In this document: positions 16,112 through 24,184 of the stretch, in pieces
Position numbering within the stretch: the first letter of the stretch is position 1
How the letters are laid out: every line of letters begins with the position of its first letter
The notes under the pieces: model-generated
The model's database searches: none
Seen by the model: only the letters and a program-made list of their open reading frames with translations
Told to the model about the DNA's origin: nothing
Assembly: GCA_039980135.1 (NCBI GenBank)
Contig: JBDXCV010000003.1
Location: forward strand, 744,001-808,000
Origin: Alphaproteobacteria bacterium
GTDB lineage: Bacteria; Pseudomonadota; Alphaproteobacteria; UBA6615
Length of the DNA: 64,000 bases
Reading direction: 5' to 3'
Translations under genes and position numbers: made by a program

Positions 16112-17550
16112 GCGGCACCGGTGTCGGCGGGCGCCGGCGATGCGCCGACAAGCGATGATATGTGCTTGTCGAGATTACGCGGTGCGGGTGCGGGCATCTG
16201 CTGGATGACGGGCTCGCCCCAGCCCGGCGCGGAGGTAAGTTCGCCGTCGCGCATGATGGTTTTCCCGCGTACGAGGGTGGCCACCGGCCAGCCGACTACG
16301 TTTCGGCCTTCGAAGGCCGAGACCTTGCCGCGCGAGTGCAGCTTGTCCGCCGCCAGCGTTTCGCGCCGTTCGAGATCGACCAGGACCAGATCGGCATCCG
16401 CATCGGGCTGGATCGCGCCTTTCCGGCCCTCGAGGCCCCAGCCCCGTGCCGGATTGGCCGAGCTGATCTTCACATACTGGTTCAGGGTCAGTCGGCCTTC
16501 ATGCACGGCGGTCAGCATGAGCGGCAGGGAGGTCTCGATGCCCGGGAAGCCGCAGGCCACGTCCCAGATGCGGTTCCCGGCCTTCTCGGCGGGGGTGTGG
16601 GGTGCATGGTCGGTGGAGATCATGTCGATCGTCCCGTCCAGCATCGCGTCCCATAGCGGGGCCTGGTGATAGGGCTCGCGAATGGGCGGGTTCATGCGCA
16701 GTTTCTCGCCGCCGGGCTGATCCATGTCGTCCACGGACAGGTAGAGATATTGCGGCAGGGTCTCCACGGTCAGGTCGACGCCGCGCTCCTTGTAGAAGCG
16801 GATATAGGGTAGTGAAAGTGACGTGCTCTCATGGGCAATATGAATACGTGCGCCGGTCCACTCGGCCAGTACGCAGCTTTTTGACAGCGCCTCCAACGCG
16901 CAGATATCCGCGCGCGCGGCGAGATGATAGTGCGGCGCTTCGAGCCCGGCGGCCTTCAGGCGGTCCTCGCGCCAGAACAGGATCGGCGAATTTTCCGCAT
17001 GGATGGCGCAGCGCTTGCCCAGCCGCGACAGGATCTCGAAGCCCTCCAGAACCGCGCCGTCCGATGGGCAGGGCAAATTGCCTGTCGTGTTGCCGAGGAA
17101 CAGCTTGAAGCCGATGGCGCCGGCCTCGGCCAGGGGTTCGAGCTGATCGAGATTATGTTCGCCGAGAACGCCGTAGATGCCGAAATCGCAATGGGATTTT
17201 GCCCGCGCCAGTGACATCTTGAGTTCGTAATGCGCGACCGTATCCACGGGCGGGTCGGTGTTCGGCATCTCGAAAACGGTTGTGACCCCGCCCATGACGG
17301 CGGCCGTCGAGCCGGTCTCCCAATCTTCTTTTTCTTCCATGCCCGGTTCGCGGAAATGCACATGCACATCGATCACGCCGGGCAGGATATGCAGACCCGA
17401 TGCATCGATTTTCTCGTCGGCGGCCGGCATCTCGTCGGCAGGCCCGACGCCGACGATCTTTCCGTCGCGGATCGCGATGGAGGCCCGGAAGGTCTTGTCT
17501 TCGGTCACGATGGTGCCGTTGTCGATCACGAGGTCTGCGTGGGTGGTCAT
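16108..17550 (-). CDS. Dihydroorotase/allantoinase-family cyclic amidohydrolase
   Basis: 480 residues. The amidohydrolase metal motif D-V-H-V-H-F-R-E-P-G (His63, His65) is followed by the carbamylated-lysine candidate in IGFKLFLGN, two further metal His (HAEN and HIAHEST) and the catalytic Asp in STDHAPHT. Length and motif spelling fit the cyclic-imide branch shared by dihydroorotase, allantoinase and dihydropyrimidinase. It overlaps both neighbours by four bases within the barbiturase operon. It probably hydrolyses a five- or six-membered cyclic ureide. Which one cannot be decided, since allantoin already has a dedicated PuuE-type enzyme at 31002. Confidence 0.85.
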   Translation of the reverse strand: MTTHADLVIDNGTIVTEDKTFRASIAIRDGKIVGVGPADEMPAADEKIDASGLHILPGVIDVHVHFREPGMEEKEDWETGSTAAVMGGVTTVFEMPNTDPPVDTVAHYELKMSLARAKSHCDFGIYGVLGEHNLDQLEPLAEAGAIGFKLFLGNTTGNLPCPSDGAVLEGFEILSRLGKRCAIHAENSPILFWREDRLKAAGLEAPHYHLAARADICALEALSKSCVLAEWTGARIHIAHESTSLSLPYIRFYKERGVDLTVETLPQYLYLSVDDMDQPGGEKLRMNPPIREPYHQAPLWDAMLDGTIDMISTDHAPHTPAEKAGNRIWDVACGFPGIETSLPLMLTAVHEGRLTLNQYVKISSANPARGWGLEGRKGAIQPDADADLVLVDLERRETLAADKLHSRGKVSAFEGRNVVGWPVATLVRGKTIMRDGELTSAPGWGEPVIQQMPAPAPRNLDKHISSLVGASPAPADTGAA

Positions 17551-18314
17551 GAAATGTCCTCGGCCGTGCCGGCCAGAATGGATGGGGAAGTCGCGCGGAA
17601 GCCGTACAGCTTGTCCACGAGGAAATGGACGGCCTCGGTGCAGGCCGCCGGTGACGGGGTCGCGACGGCGTCCTCGACCAGGATCGCGTCATAGCCGCGA
17701 AAGGTCGCCTCGGTCAGGGTCGCGAACACGCAGCGGTCGATGTTGATGCCCGTGAAGATCAGGCTGTGCACCCCGAGATTGCGCAGCACGCCATCGAAGT
17801 CGTTGTCGGTGAAACCGCCATAGCGCGACTTGTCGATGACGATGTCGGCGGGATTGGTTGCGAGGGCATCGTAGGTTGCAGCTCCCCAGCTCCCGCGTTC
17901 CAGCGCGTTGCCACGGCCGTCCGGGTCGGGGTCCGTGTAGCCGCGCCCGCCCGGTGCGTGATTGCCGACATAGGCGAGGGATGGCGGCAGGTTCAGGCCG
18001 TCCGCCCGAACGCCCCAGTTCAGCCAGATGACCGGCATGTCTTTTTCGCGCGCGAAGGCCGAAAGCCGGTTGACCGCCGGGATGGGCGCGCGCAGCGGTC
18101 CGGGGTCGATGCCCTTGCCCGCGAACCATCCATCCTCGTGGATGAAATCATTCTGCATGTCGACCACGACCAGCGCCGTGCGCGCCATGTCGATAATCAC
18201 CGGATGTGGTTGCGCCGCGAAGCGGAACGGCCGCGGCGGGGAGACGGGACGGACGAGGCTGACGGCGTCGTCGCCCACGGTCCAGACATGGCGGCCGCCG
18301 AATCCGGTCTGCAT
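17547..18314 (-). CDS. RutB-like cysteine hydrolase (isochorismatase fold), copy 2
   Basis: 255 residues, the same length as the copy at 10000. The triad is D52 (VVVDMQNDF), K162 (IDKSRYGGF) and C195 (NIDRCVFAT). The signature IWLNWGVRADGLNLPPSL matches copy 1 closely, so both are products of a duplication. It is coupled by ATGA to the dihydroorotase-like gene and follows the SDR by two bases. It likely cleaves a ureide or carbamate in the pathway that begins with the barbiturase-family enzyme. Biuret or ureidoacrylate are known substrates of the wider family. Confidence 0.85.
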   Translation of the reverse strand: MQTGFGGRHVWTVGDDAVSLVRPVSPPRPFRFAAQPHPVIIDMARTALVVVDMQNDFIHEDGWFAGKGIDPGPLRAPIPAVNRLSAFAREKDMPVIWLNWGVRADGLNLPPSLAYVGNHAPGGRGYTDPDPDGRGNALERGSWGAATYDALATNPADIVIDKSRYGGFTDNDFDGVLRNLGVHSLIFTGINIDRCVFATLTEATFRGYDAILVEDAVATPSPAACTEAVHFLVDKLYGFRATSPSILAGTAEDIS

Positions 18315-18316
18315 GA

Positions 18317-19096
18317 TCAGATCACCCAGCCGCCGTCGACGGCCAGGTCCTGGCCGGTGATCTGGCGGGAGAGGTCGCTGGCGAAGAACAGCACCGCGTT
18401 GGCGATGTCTTCGTCGGTGGACACGCGGCGCAGTGCATAATCCTCGGCGTGCTTCGCGCGCGCTTCATCCAGCGTGATGCCAAGACGCTCGGCCATCTCG
18501 GTGCACACCGACTGGAACCGGGGGCCGTCGACCATGCCCGGGGCGACGCAGTTGACGTTGATATTGTCCGGGCCGACTTCGAGCGCAAAGCTCTTGGTCA
18601 GGCCGCGCAGCCCCCATTTGGACGAACTGTAGCTCAGGCGCCCGGCGCGACCGCGCATCCCGAAGGTGCCGCCCACATTGACGATCTTGCCGCCACCCTG
18701 CGCGACCATGCCCGGCAGGACGGCGCGCATGGTCAGGAAGCAGCCCTTCAGGTTGAGCTCCACGATCTGGTCGAACTCCTCCGGCGTGGTCTCGATTCCC
18801 GACTTGCCGAGCGGGCCCGTACCGCCCGCGACATTGACCAGGATATCGATCTGGTCGAAGGCGGCGATGCCGTCGGCGACGGATTGCGAAACGTCGTCGG
18901 GGCTGGTCACGTCGCAGCGGCTGACGAGGGCCTGCACACCTAGTGCGGTCGCCTCGGCGGCGACGGTCTCGATGGGTGCGAGATCGCGACCAGCCAGTAC
19001 GAGGTTTGCGCCCTCGCGCGCCAGCGCGAGTGAGATCGCGCGGCCCATGCCCTTGGCCGGGCCGGTCACGAAGGCTGTCTTGCCGTGAAGTTCCAT
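18317..19096 (-). CDS. Short-chain dehydrogenase/reductase
   Basis: 259 residues from the ATG at 19096. It has a TGPAKGMGRA nucleotide-binding motif (residues about 11-20), NVAGG near 90, and the catalytic YSSSK in RLSYSSSKWG. These mark a classical SDR using NAD(H) or NADP(H). The larger frame to 19345 has no SDR homology in its added part and overlaps the barbiturase-family gene. It is co-transcribed with the ring-opening enzyme, 35 bases downstream. It probably interconverts an alcohol and a ketone of a ring-opened intermediate such as a semialdehyde; the substrate is unknown. Confidence 0.85.
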   Translation of the reverse strand: MELHGKTAFVTGPAKGMGRAISLALAREGANLVLAGRDLAPIETVAAEATALGVQALVSRCDVTSPDDVSQSVADGIAAFDQIDILVNVAGGTGPLGKSGIETTPEEFDQIVELNLKGCFLTMRAVLPGMVAQGGGKIVNVGGTFGMRGRAGRLSYSSSKWGLRGLTKSFALEVGPDNINVNCVAPGMVDGPRFQSVCTEMAERLGITLDEARAKHAEDYALRRVSTDEDIANAVLFFASDLSRQITGQDLAVDGGWVI

Positions 19097-19131
19097 ATTG
19101 TCCTCTTGGTTCGGGTTGGCCGGCACTTCGG

Positions 19132-20244
19132 CTAGCGTGTTGCGATGACGGCGACCGGGCCGCCGCCGTCGGGGCCCTGATGTTCCGCGCCGCCGGACAC
19201 GAACACGTCCGTGCGCCCGACCGCCGCCGCCACCATGCCGCCGACGACGGCGCGGGCATGCCGGGTGGCGTTGATGTCGCTGTCGTCGATCATGATGTGG
19301 CGGTTGCCGCGGATCTCGCCGGTCGTCGAAGGTTCGGCCTTGCACAGCACCGCATCGAGTCGCGCCCGCGCCGTATCATCCAGTTGCGGCGGTGACCCGA
19401 GGCCGGCACCTTCGATGGCGCGCCACAAGGCGGGTGCGTCGATCGCATCCTGCATGACGTCATGGGCGATGACCTTGTCGCCGGCCCATTGGGTCGAGTT
19501 GCCGAGCACGATGATCTCGTTGTTGAGCAGTTCGACCCCGGCGGAGGCGCTGGCACGGCCGGAAAACAGCGACCAGTCGCGGTTGATGGCGTCCTCGGTG
19601 ATCTGTTCCTCGGTCAGTTCGCCCAGCGCCAGTGCAGCACCGAGTGCCGAGGCGCCGCGCGTATATCCCATTGAGGCATAGGTATCCTCCGTGACGACCT
19701 TCTGGCCGCGCGCATGGGCATCGGCGATACGCTCGGATGTGAGGAGGGGGCACTTCACTTGAGCGAAATGCACGTCATCGGGGGATTCGATACCCGCGGA
19801 CTTCATGGCGCGCCGGAACGCGTCGGCGGTCTCGTGGACCATGGTCATGCGGCCCTGTTCCTCGGGCAGGAAATCACGCGTGAAGGCGGTGCCGACGGCC
19901 AGGGTCGGCAGGCCGGTGGGCGCGTGTCCGTCGGGGTGCTCGCGAATGCTGACGATAAGCAGGTGCGGCGACAGGCCGCCTTCGGTGCCGCCCGACATCA
20001 CCATGGCGACGCGCTCGGCGACCTCGTCGCGGCTGCAGCCGAGCCGCTCGGCGAACATGTACTTCAGCATGTCAACGGAATAGGCGCGGGTGAAATCATT
20101 GACGCAGCCATTGCCCTCGGTCTTGCCGAAGATGGCGACGACTTCGTCGGGCGCGATCGCGCCGCTGTCGAACAGGGCCTCGAGCGAGGCGACATCGCCG
20201 GGGTCGCGGGTGGGTACGCGGAGTACAAGGGTTTCTCGGGTCAT
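19132..20244 (-). CDS. Ring-opening amidohydrolase (barbiturase / cyanuric acid hydrolase family)
   Basis: 370 residues, the usual family length. All three pseudo-symmetric Ser-Lys pairs appear present: Lys in FGKTEGNG, QVKCPLL and CKAEPS, and Ser in VMSGGTEG, SGRASASAG and VSGGAEHQ. The family opens barbituric acid (to ureidomalonate) or cyanuric acid (to carboxybiuret) in the cytosol; sequence alone does not tell the two apart. Nearby molybdenum hydroxylase and RutB-like genes favour a pyrimidine-type substrate. The alternative METD start at 20256 is four codons longer. It is the first gene of a five-gene operon behind a sigma-54 promoter. Confidence 0.9.
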   Translation of the reverse strand: MTRETLVLRVPTRDPGDVASLEALFDSGAIAPDEVVAIFGKTEGNGCVNDFTRAYSVDMLKYMFAERLGCSRDEVAERVAMVMSGGTEGGLSPHLLIVSIREHPDGHAPTGLPTLAVGTAFTRDFLPEEQGRMTMVHETADAFRRAMKSAGIESPDDVHFAQVKCPLLTSERIADAHARGQKVVTEDTYASMGYTRGASALGAALALGELTEEQITEDAINRDWSLFSGRASASAGVELLNNEIIVLGNSTQWAGDKVIAHDVMQDAIDAPALWRAIEGAGLGSPPQLDDTARARLDAVLCKAEPSTTGEIRGNRHIMIDDSDINATRHARAVVGGMVAAAVGRTDVFVSGGAEHQGPDGGGPVAVIATR

Positions 20245-20353
20245 GTCGGTTTCCATCTGGTTCCAGGCGCCGGGCGCTGGGTCGGGTTTCGTGTTGGCAG
20301 GATGCCGGGCGCAGTTGCGCGGAATCAGAAGTGTCCGCCTTGCGCGCCAGACA

Positions 20354-20370
20354 TTGCAAGGCACGGGCCA
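20354..20370 (-). promoter_or_regulatory. Sigma-54 promoter of the barbiturase-family operon
   Basis: Minus strand TGGCCCG-TGCC-TTGCAA, -24 GG at plus 20368-20369 and -12 GC at 20356-20357, spacing ten. It leaves a leader of about 100 bases. A degenerate UAS-like half site, TTGGGCG, lies at 20418-20424. Confidence 0.65.
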
Positions 20371-20441
20371 GCGCCATGCGCGACCGAAACCCGCCGGGAA
20401 TGGCGGTTTCGCAGCGTTTGGGCGGAATTTTTCTGGTCAGT

Positions 20442-20457
20442 CGGAAGGCCGTCTGCA
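20442..20457 (+). promoter_or_regulatory. Weak sigma-54-like site before the molybdenum hydroxylase genes
   Basis: CGGAAGG-CCGT-CTGCA keeps the GG-N10-GC core (20443-20444, 20455-20456) but has a poor -24 element. The 307-base intergenic stretch 20245-20551 holds this, the divergent barbiturase-operon promoter and no visible gene. Confidence 0.3.
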
Positions 20458-20551
20458 CAAATAACAGGCAGTGCGCGGCCTGTCCTGCGGGGGATCGATC
20501 GCGTAAGCTTTCACCGTCATTTCGTTCGAATTAGCCCGGCTCTCCGGACCC

Positions 20552-21421
20552 ATGAAACCCGCTTCCTTTGATTATGTCGCCGCCGAAAGCTGGGACGCCG
20601 CCGCCGCCCTGCTTGCTGAATATGGCGACGACGCGGTGATCCTCGCCGGTGGCCAGAGCCTCGTCCCGGTGATGAATTTCAGGCTGGCGCAACCCGCAGT
20701 ACTGGTCGACGTGAACCCGGTTCCGGACGCCGCCTATCTGCGCATCGACGCCGACCGCCTGCGCATCGGTGCGCTCACCCGCCATGTGCAGTTCGAAGCA
20801 CCGGGGCTGGACGGGCCGCTCGACCGTCTGTTGCCGCGCATTGCCCGGCATATCGCCCACCTGCCGATCCGCATGCGCGGGACGTTCGGCGGGTCCTTGG
20901 CCCATGGCGACCCGGCGTCGGAATGGTGCACCCTGGCGCGGACCCTCGACGCCGTGATGATCGCGCGGGATGCCGGCGGAGAGCGCCGCATCGCGGCGGC
21001 GGATTTCTTTCACGCGGCACTGGTCACCGATCTGGCGGATGGCGACGTGCTGTGCGAGATCGAATTGCCGGCGCTCGGGCCCGACTGGCGCTGCGGTTTC
21101 GCCGAGTTCAGCCGCCGGGCCGGCGATTTTGCGATCGTGCAATCGGTGGCTGCGATCGAATTGTGCGACGGGCGCATCATGGCGGCCCGGATCGGCGTCG
21201 GTGGTGCCACGGAAGTTCCCTGGCGTTGTGCGGCGGCGGAGGCGGTTCTGGTTGGCGGCGCGCCCGACAACGCACATTTTGCCGAAGCCGCCACAGCTGC
21301 CGCGGACGCTATCGAGGATCTGCTCACCGACCGGCAGGCGACGGCGGACATGCGCCGCGACCTCGTGCGGGCGATGGTTTTGCGCGCGCTCGAAGATGCG
21401 ACGGGCACGGGGCGGGTCTGA
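20552..21421 (+). CDS. Molybdenum hydroxylase, FAD-binding subunit (CoxM/CutM type)
   Basis: 289 residues. The FAD-binding motif AGGQSLVPVMNFRL near residues 32-45 and the second glycine motif in RGTFGGSLAHGDPASE are typical of the medium subunit of xanthine-dehydrogenase-family enzymes. It transfers electrons from the 2Fe-2S subunit to NAD+ or another acceptor. The stop is followed at once by the GTG of the iron-sulphur gene. The order FAD, 2Fe-2S, Mo subunit is the usual coxMSL-like or cdhBCA-like set. Confidence 0.9.
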   Translation: MKPASFDYVAAESWDAAAALLAEYGDDAVILAGGQSLVPVMNFRLAQPAVLVDVNPVPDAAYLRIDADRLRIGALTRHVQFEAPGLDGPLDRLLPRIARHIAHLPIRMRGTFGGSLAHGDPASEWCTLARTLDAVMIARDAGGERRIAAADFFHAALVTDLADGDVLCEIELPALGPDWRCGFAEFSRRAGDFAIVQSVAAIELCDGRIMAARIGVGGATEVPWRCAAAEAVLVGGAPDNAHFAEAATAAADAIEDLLTDRQATADMRRDLVRAMVLRALEDATGTGRV

Positions 21422-21901
21422 GTGGCGACGATGCGGATACATCTCAACGTCAACGGCACCGACCATGGGGTCGAGGTCGAGCCGCGGTATTCGCTGGTCG
21501 ATACCCTGCGCGAAGGGTGCGGGCTTACGGGCAGCCATGTCGGCTGCGAGCATGGCGTGTGCGGTGCCTGTACAGTGTTGGTCGATGAGCAGCCGGTACG
21601 CGCCTGCCTGATGTTCGCCGTGCAGGCCGACGGCAAGCGGATTCGTACCGTGGAGGGCCTGGACGACAACGGCGCCTTCAACGCGCTGCAGCAGGCCTTC
21701 CACGAACATCACGCCCTGCAGTGCGGCTTCTGCACCCCGGGGATGCTAATGCTGGCGACCTGGATCGTGGAGCGCGGCGCGCCCGTCAGCGACGACGAGC
21801 TGCGCGAGTTCATGGCGTCGAATCTGTGCCGCTGCACCGGCTACCGCAACATCCTGCGGGCCGTGCGCGCCGTCCTGGACCGGACGGAGGATGGCGCATG
21901 A
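21422..21901 (+). CDS. Molybdenum hydroxylase, [2Fe-2S] subunit (CoxS/CutS type)
   Basis: 159 residues, GTG start directly after the FAD-subunit stop (an ATG at 21431 is also possible). The plant-type ferredoxin cluster cysteines appear in CEHGVCGACTV plus a later C. The C-terminal helical domain supplies the second cluster through CGFCTPGM and CRCTGY. All eight expected cysteines are present. It relays electrons from the molybdenum centre to FAD. It overlaps the large-subunit gene by ATGA. Confidence 0.95.
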   Translation: MATMRIHLNVNGTDHGVEVEPRYSLVDTLREGCGLTGSHVGCEHGVCGACTVLVDEQPVRACLMFAVQADGKRIRTVEGLDDNGAFNALQQAFHEHHALQCGFCTPGMLMLATWIVERGAPVSDDELREFMASNLCRCTGYRNILRAVRAVLDRTEDGA

Positions 21902-24180
21902 CCATGATCGGCGAAAGCGTCCTGCGGCTCGAGGATGGTCCCCTGCTGACCGGCACGGGTCGTTTCGCCGGGGACCAGAATTTCGACGGCCAGCTGCACA
22001 TGCGTGTCGTGCGTTCACCGGTCGCTCATGGCCGTATCCGCGCCATCGACACCGACGCGGCCGCGGCGGCCCCCGGCGTCTTTGCCGTGTGGACCGGCGC
22101 TGACGTCGCCGATGTGCCGCCGATCAATCTGCGGCCCGGCAGCGCCATGCAGGACCTGGAGAAATGCCGCCAGCATGTGCTGGCCCAGAGGTTCGTGCGC
22201 TATGTTGGCGAGCCGATGGCGGTCGTATTTGCCGACGATGCCTATCGCGCCGAGGACGCCGCGGAATTGATCTGGGCCGATATCGAGGCGCTGCCGCCGG
22301 TTGTCGAGCTGATGGACCCGCCCGCGGCGTTCTCGCCGGGCGTCAGCACCGAGCCGGCGGTCTTCGTGAAGGGTTATGGCGACATCGAGGAGGCTTTCAC
22401 CGGTGCGGCCCATATCGTCGAATGCGAATTCTCGGTCGGCCGCCATGCCGGTGTGCCGCTCGAGACGCGTGGCGCGCTGGCGTTCTGGAACGACAGTGCA
22501 GACCGGCTCGAATTCCACGCGGCGGCCAAGATCCCGCACACCAACCGCATCGCGCTGGCCGACCTGCTTGGACTCGAACTCGACCGCCTGCATCTGTTCG
22601 AGGGCCATGTCGGCGGCGGCTTCGGCGTGCGCGGAGAGATCTATCCCGACGAGGTGCTGGTCAACCTCGCGGCAATGCGGTACCGGCGGCCGGTAAAGTG
22701 GATCGAGGACCGGATGGAGCATCTCACCGCGGCCAATCATTCCCGCGAACAGACCCACCGGATACGGGCTGCGACCGGTGCTGACGGGCTGATTCTCGCG
22801 ATCGACGACGAGTTCTGGTTCAACCAGGGTGCCTACGCGCGCACCCATGGGGCGACGGTGCCCGTCGTCTCGGCGACCATGCTGCCCGGGCCGTACAAGA
22901 TTCCGGCCTATCGCGCGACCGGGCATATCCGCCTGACCAACATCACACCCGCGGGCACCTATCGGGGGCCGGGCCGCTACGAGACGACCTTCGTCCGCGA
23001 GCAACTGATGGACCGCATCGCCGCCGCGCTCGACCTCGATCCGCTGGCCGTGCGCCGGACGAATCTCATCGGCCCGGATGAAATGCCGTATGCGCGGCCG
23101 TTCGACATCGGCGGGAAACCAATTTTCTACGACAGCGGCGACTATCCCAAATCCCTTGCGCGCTTCCTTGATCATGTCGGTTACGACGCCCTGCAAGCCG
23201 ACATGGATGCGCGCCGCGCGGCGGGGGAAATGGCCGGCGCCGCCGTCATCTGTTTCGTCGAGCTCGGCGGCGACGGCCCGTTCGACGATGTCCGAGTCGA
23301 AATGGCCGGCGACGGGTCCGTCGAAGTTATCACCGGCGTCGCCTCCGTCGGCCAGGGCGTCGAGACCGTAATCGCCCAGATCTGCGCGGAGACCCTCGGT
23401 ATCGACTATGCGGGCATCACCGTGACCCATGGCCAGACCGACCGGATCGCCCGGGGCCAGGGCGCGCGCGCGTCCCGGGTCACGGTGATGACCGGTAATG
23501 CGACCCACAAGGCGGCGACGAAGGTGCGGGCGAAGCTTCTGGAAAAGGCGGCGGAACTCCTGCAGGCACCGACCGAATCACTGGACATCGTGGATGGCGT
23601 GATCGGGGTGTCAGACACGATCGGCGAAGGTCCGTCGCTGACGGTCGCCGCGGCGGCCGCCGAGATCCTGCGCACGCGCGACGCGCCCTGCATCGCGGTC
23701 GAGGAGACCTTTGAGAATGACCGCGCGACTTATTCCTTCGGCGCCCAGCTGGCCGCCGTCACCGTCGACCCGCTCACGGCCGGTGTCACGATCGAACGTT
23801 TCGCCGTCGCCTACGATATCGGCCGCGCGGTGAACCCCATGCTGGTCGAGGGGCAGCTCGTCGGGGGTGCGGTCCAGGGAATCGGCGGCGCGCTGTTCGA
23901 GGAGTTCCTCTACGACGAAAATGGCCAACCCCTGTCGGTCACCTTCGCCGACTATCTGATGCCGACGGCGGCCGAAGTGCCCGATATCGAGTGCCTCGTC
24001 CTGGAGGAATCGCCGAGCACCACCAACCCGCTGGCGCTGAAAAGCGGCGGCGACCCGGGTGTCACCGGTGCCGGCGCGGCGGTCGCGGCCGCCATCGGTG
24101 CGGCCATCGGCCGGCCCGGCGCGATCACGCGCCTGCCGGTCACGCCGCTTCGTCTGCGCGAAATTCTGCGAACCGGATAA
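21898..24180 (+). CDS. Molybdenum hydroxylase, molybdopterin-binding large subunit
   Basis: 760 residues from the ATG overlapping the upstream stop. It follows the CoxL/XDH plan: an aldehyde-oxidase hammerhead domain in the first 120 residues, then GGGFGVRGEI and the GTYRGPGRYET loop. That loop differs from the AYRCSFR motif of true CO dehydrogenase, so it is a hydroxylase of another substrate. The conserved catalytic glutamate of the family appears as Asp719 (KSGGDPG where KGxGE is usual). Cytosolic. Family members hydroxylate xanthine, caffeine, nicotinate, uracil and similar rings with water-derived oxygen; here uracil/thymine-like or xanthine-like rings fit best. Confidence 0.9.
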   Translation: MTMIGESVLRLEDGPLLTGTGRFAGDQNFDGQLHMRVVRSPVAHGRIRAIDTDAAAAAPGVFAVWTGADVADVPPINLRPGSAMQDLEKCRQHVLAQRFVRYVGEPMAVVFADDAYRAEDAAELIWADIEALPPVVELMDPPAAFSPGVSTEPAVFVKGYGDIEEAFTGAAHIVECEFSVGRHAGVPLETRGALAFWNDSADRLEFHAAAKIPHTNRIALADLLGLELDRLHLFEGHVGGGFGVRGEIYPDEVLVNLAAMRYRRPVKWIEDRMEHLTAANHSREQTHRIRAATGADGLILAIDDEFWFNQGAYARTHGATVPVVSATMLPGPYKIPAYRATGHIRLTNITPAGTYRGPGRYETTFVREQLMDRIAAALDLDPLAVRRTNLIGPDEMPYARPFDIGGKPIFYDSGDYPKSLARFLDHVGYDALQADMDARRAAGEMAGAAVICFVELGGDGPFDDVRVEMAGDGSVEVITGVASVGQGVETVIAQICAETLGIDYAGITVTHGQTDRIARGQGARASRVTVMTGNATHKAATKVRAKLLEKAAELLQAPTESLDIVDGVIGVSDTIGEGPSLTVAAAAAEILRTRDAPCIAVEETFENDRATYSFGAQLAAVTVDPLTAGVTIERFAVAYDIGRAVNPMLVEGQLVGGAVQGIGGALFEEFLYDENGQPLSVTFADYLMPTAAEVPDIECLVLEESPSTTNPLALKSGGDPGVTGAGAAVAAAIGAAIGRPGAITRLPVTPLRLREILRTG

Positions 24181-24184
24181 GCCG

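Noticed and set aside
15401-16669. Long open frame on the plus strand opposite the M20 gene (422 codons)
   Set aside because: Antisense shadow in high-GC DNA; composition is rich in Arg, Gly and Ala with no recognisable domain, while the minus-strand M20 and dihydroorotase-like genes have full motifs.
19132-20244. Definite naming as cyanuric acid hydrolase (AtzD)
   Set aside because: The Ser-Lys dyads are shared with barbiturase, and context favours pyrimidines, so no symbol is assigned.
22015-23508. Open frame opposite the Mo-hydroxylase large subunit (497 codons)
   Set aside because: Shadow of the real coding strand; no start signal or domain.
21898-24180. Carbon monoxide dehydrogenase large subunit
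   Set aside because: The AYRCSFR copper-site motif of true CoxL is absent (GTYRGPGRYET instead), and no accessory cox genes are present; kept as a hydroxylase of a heterocycle.
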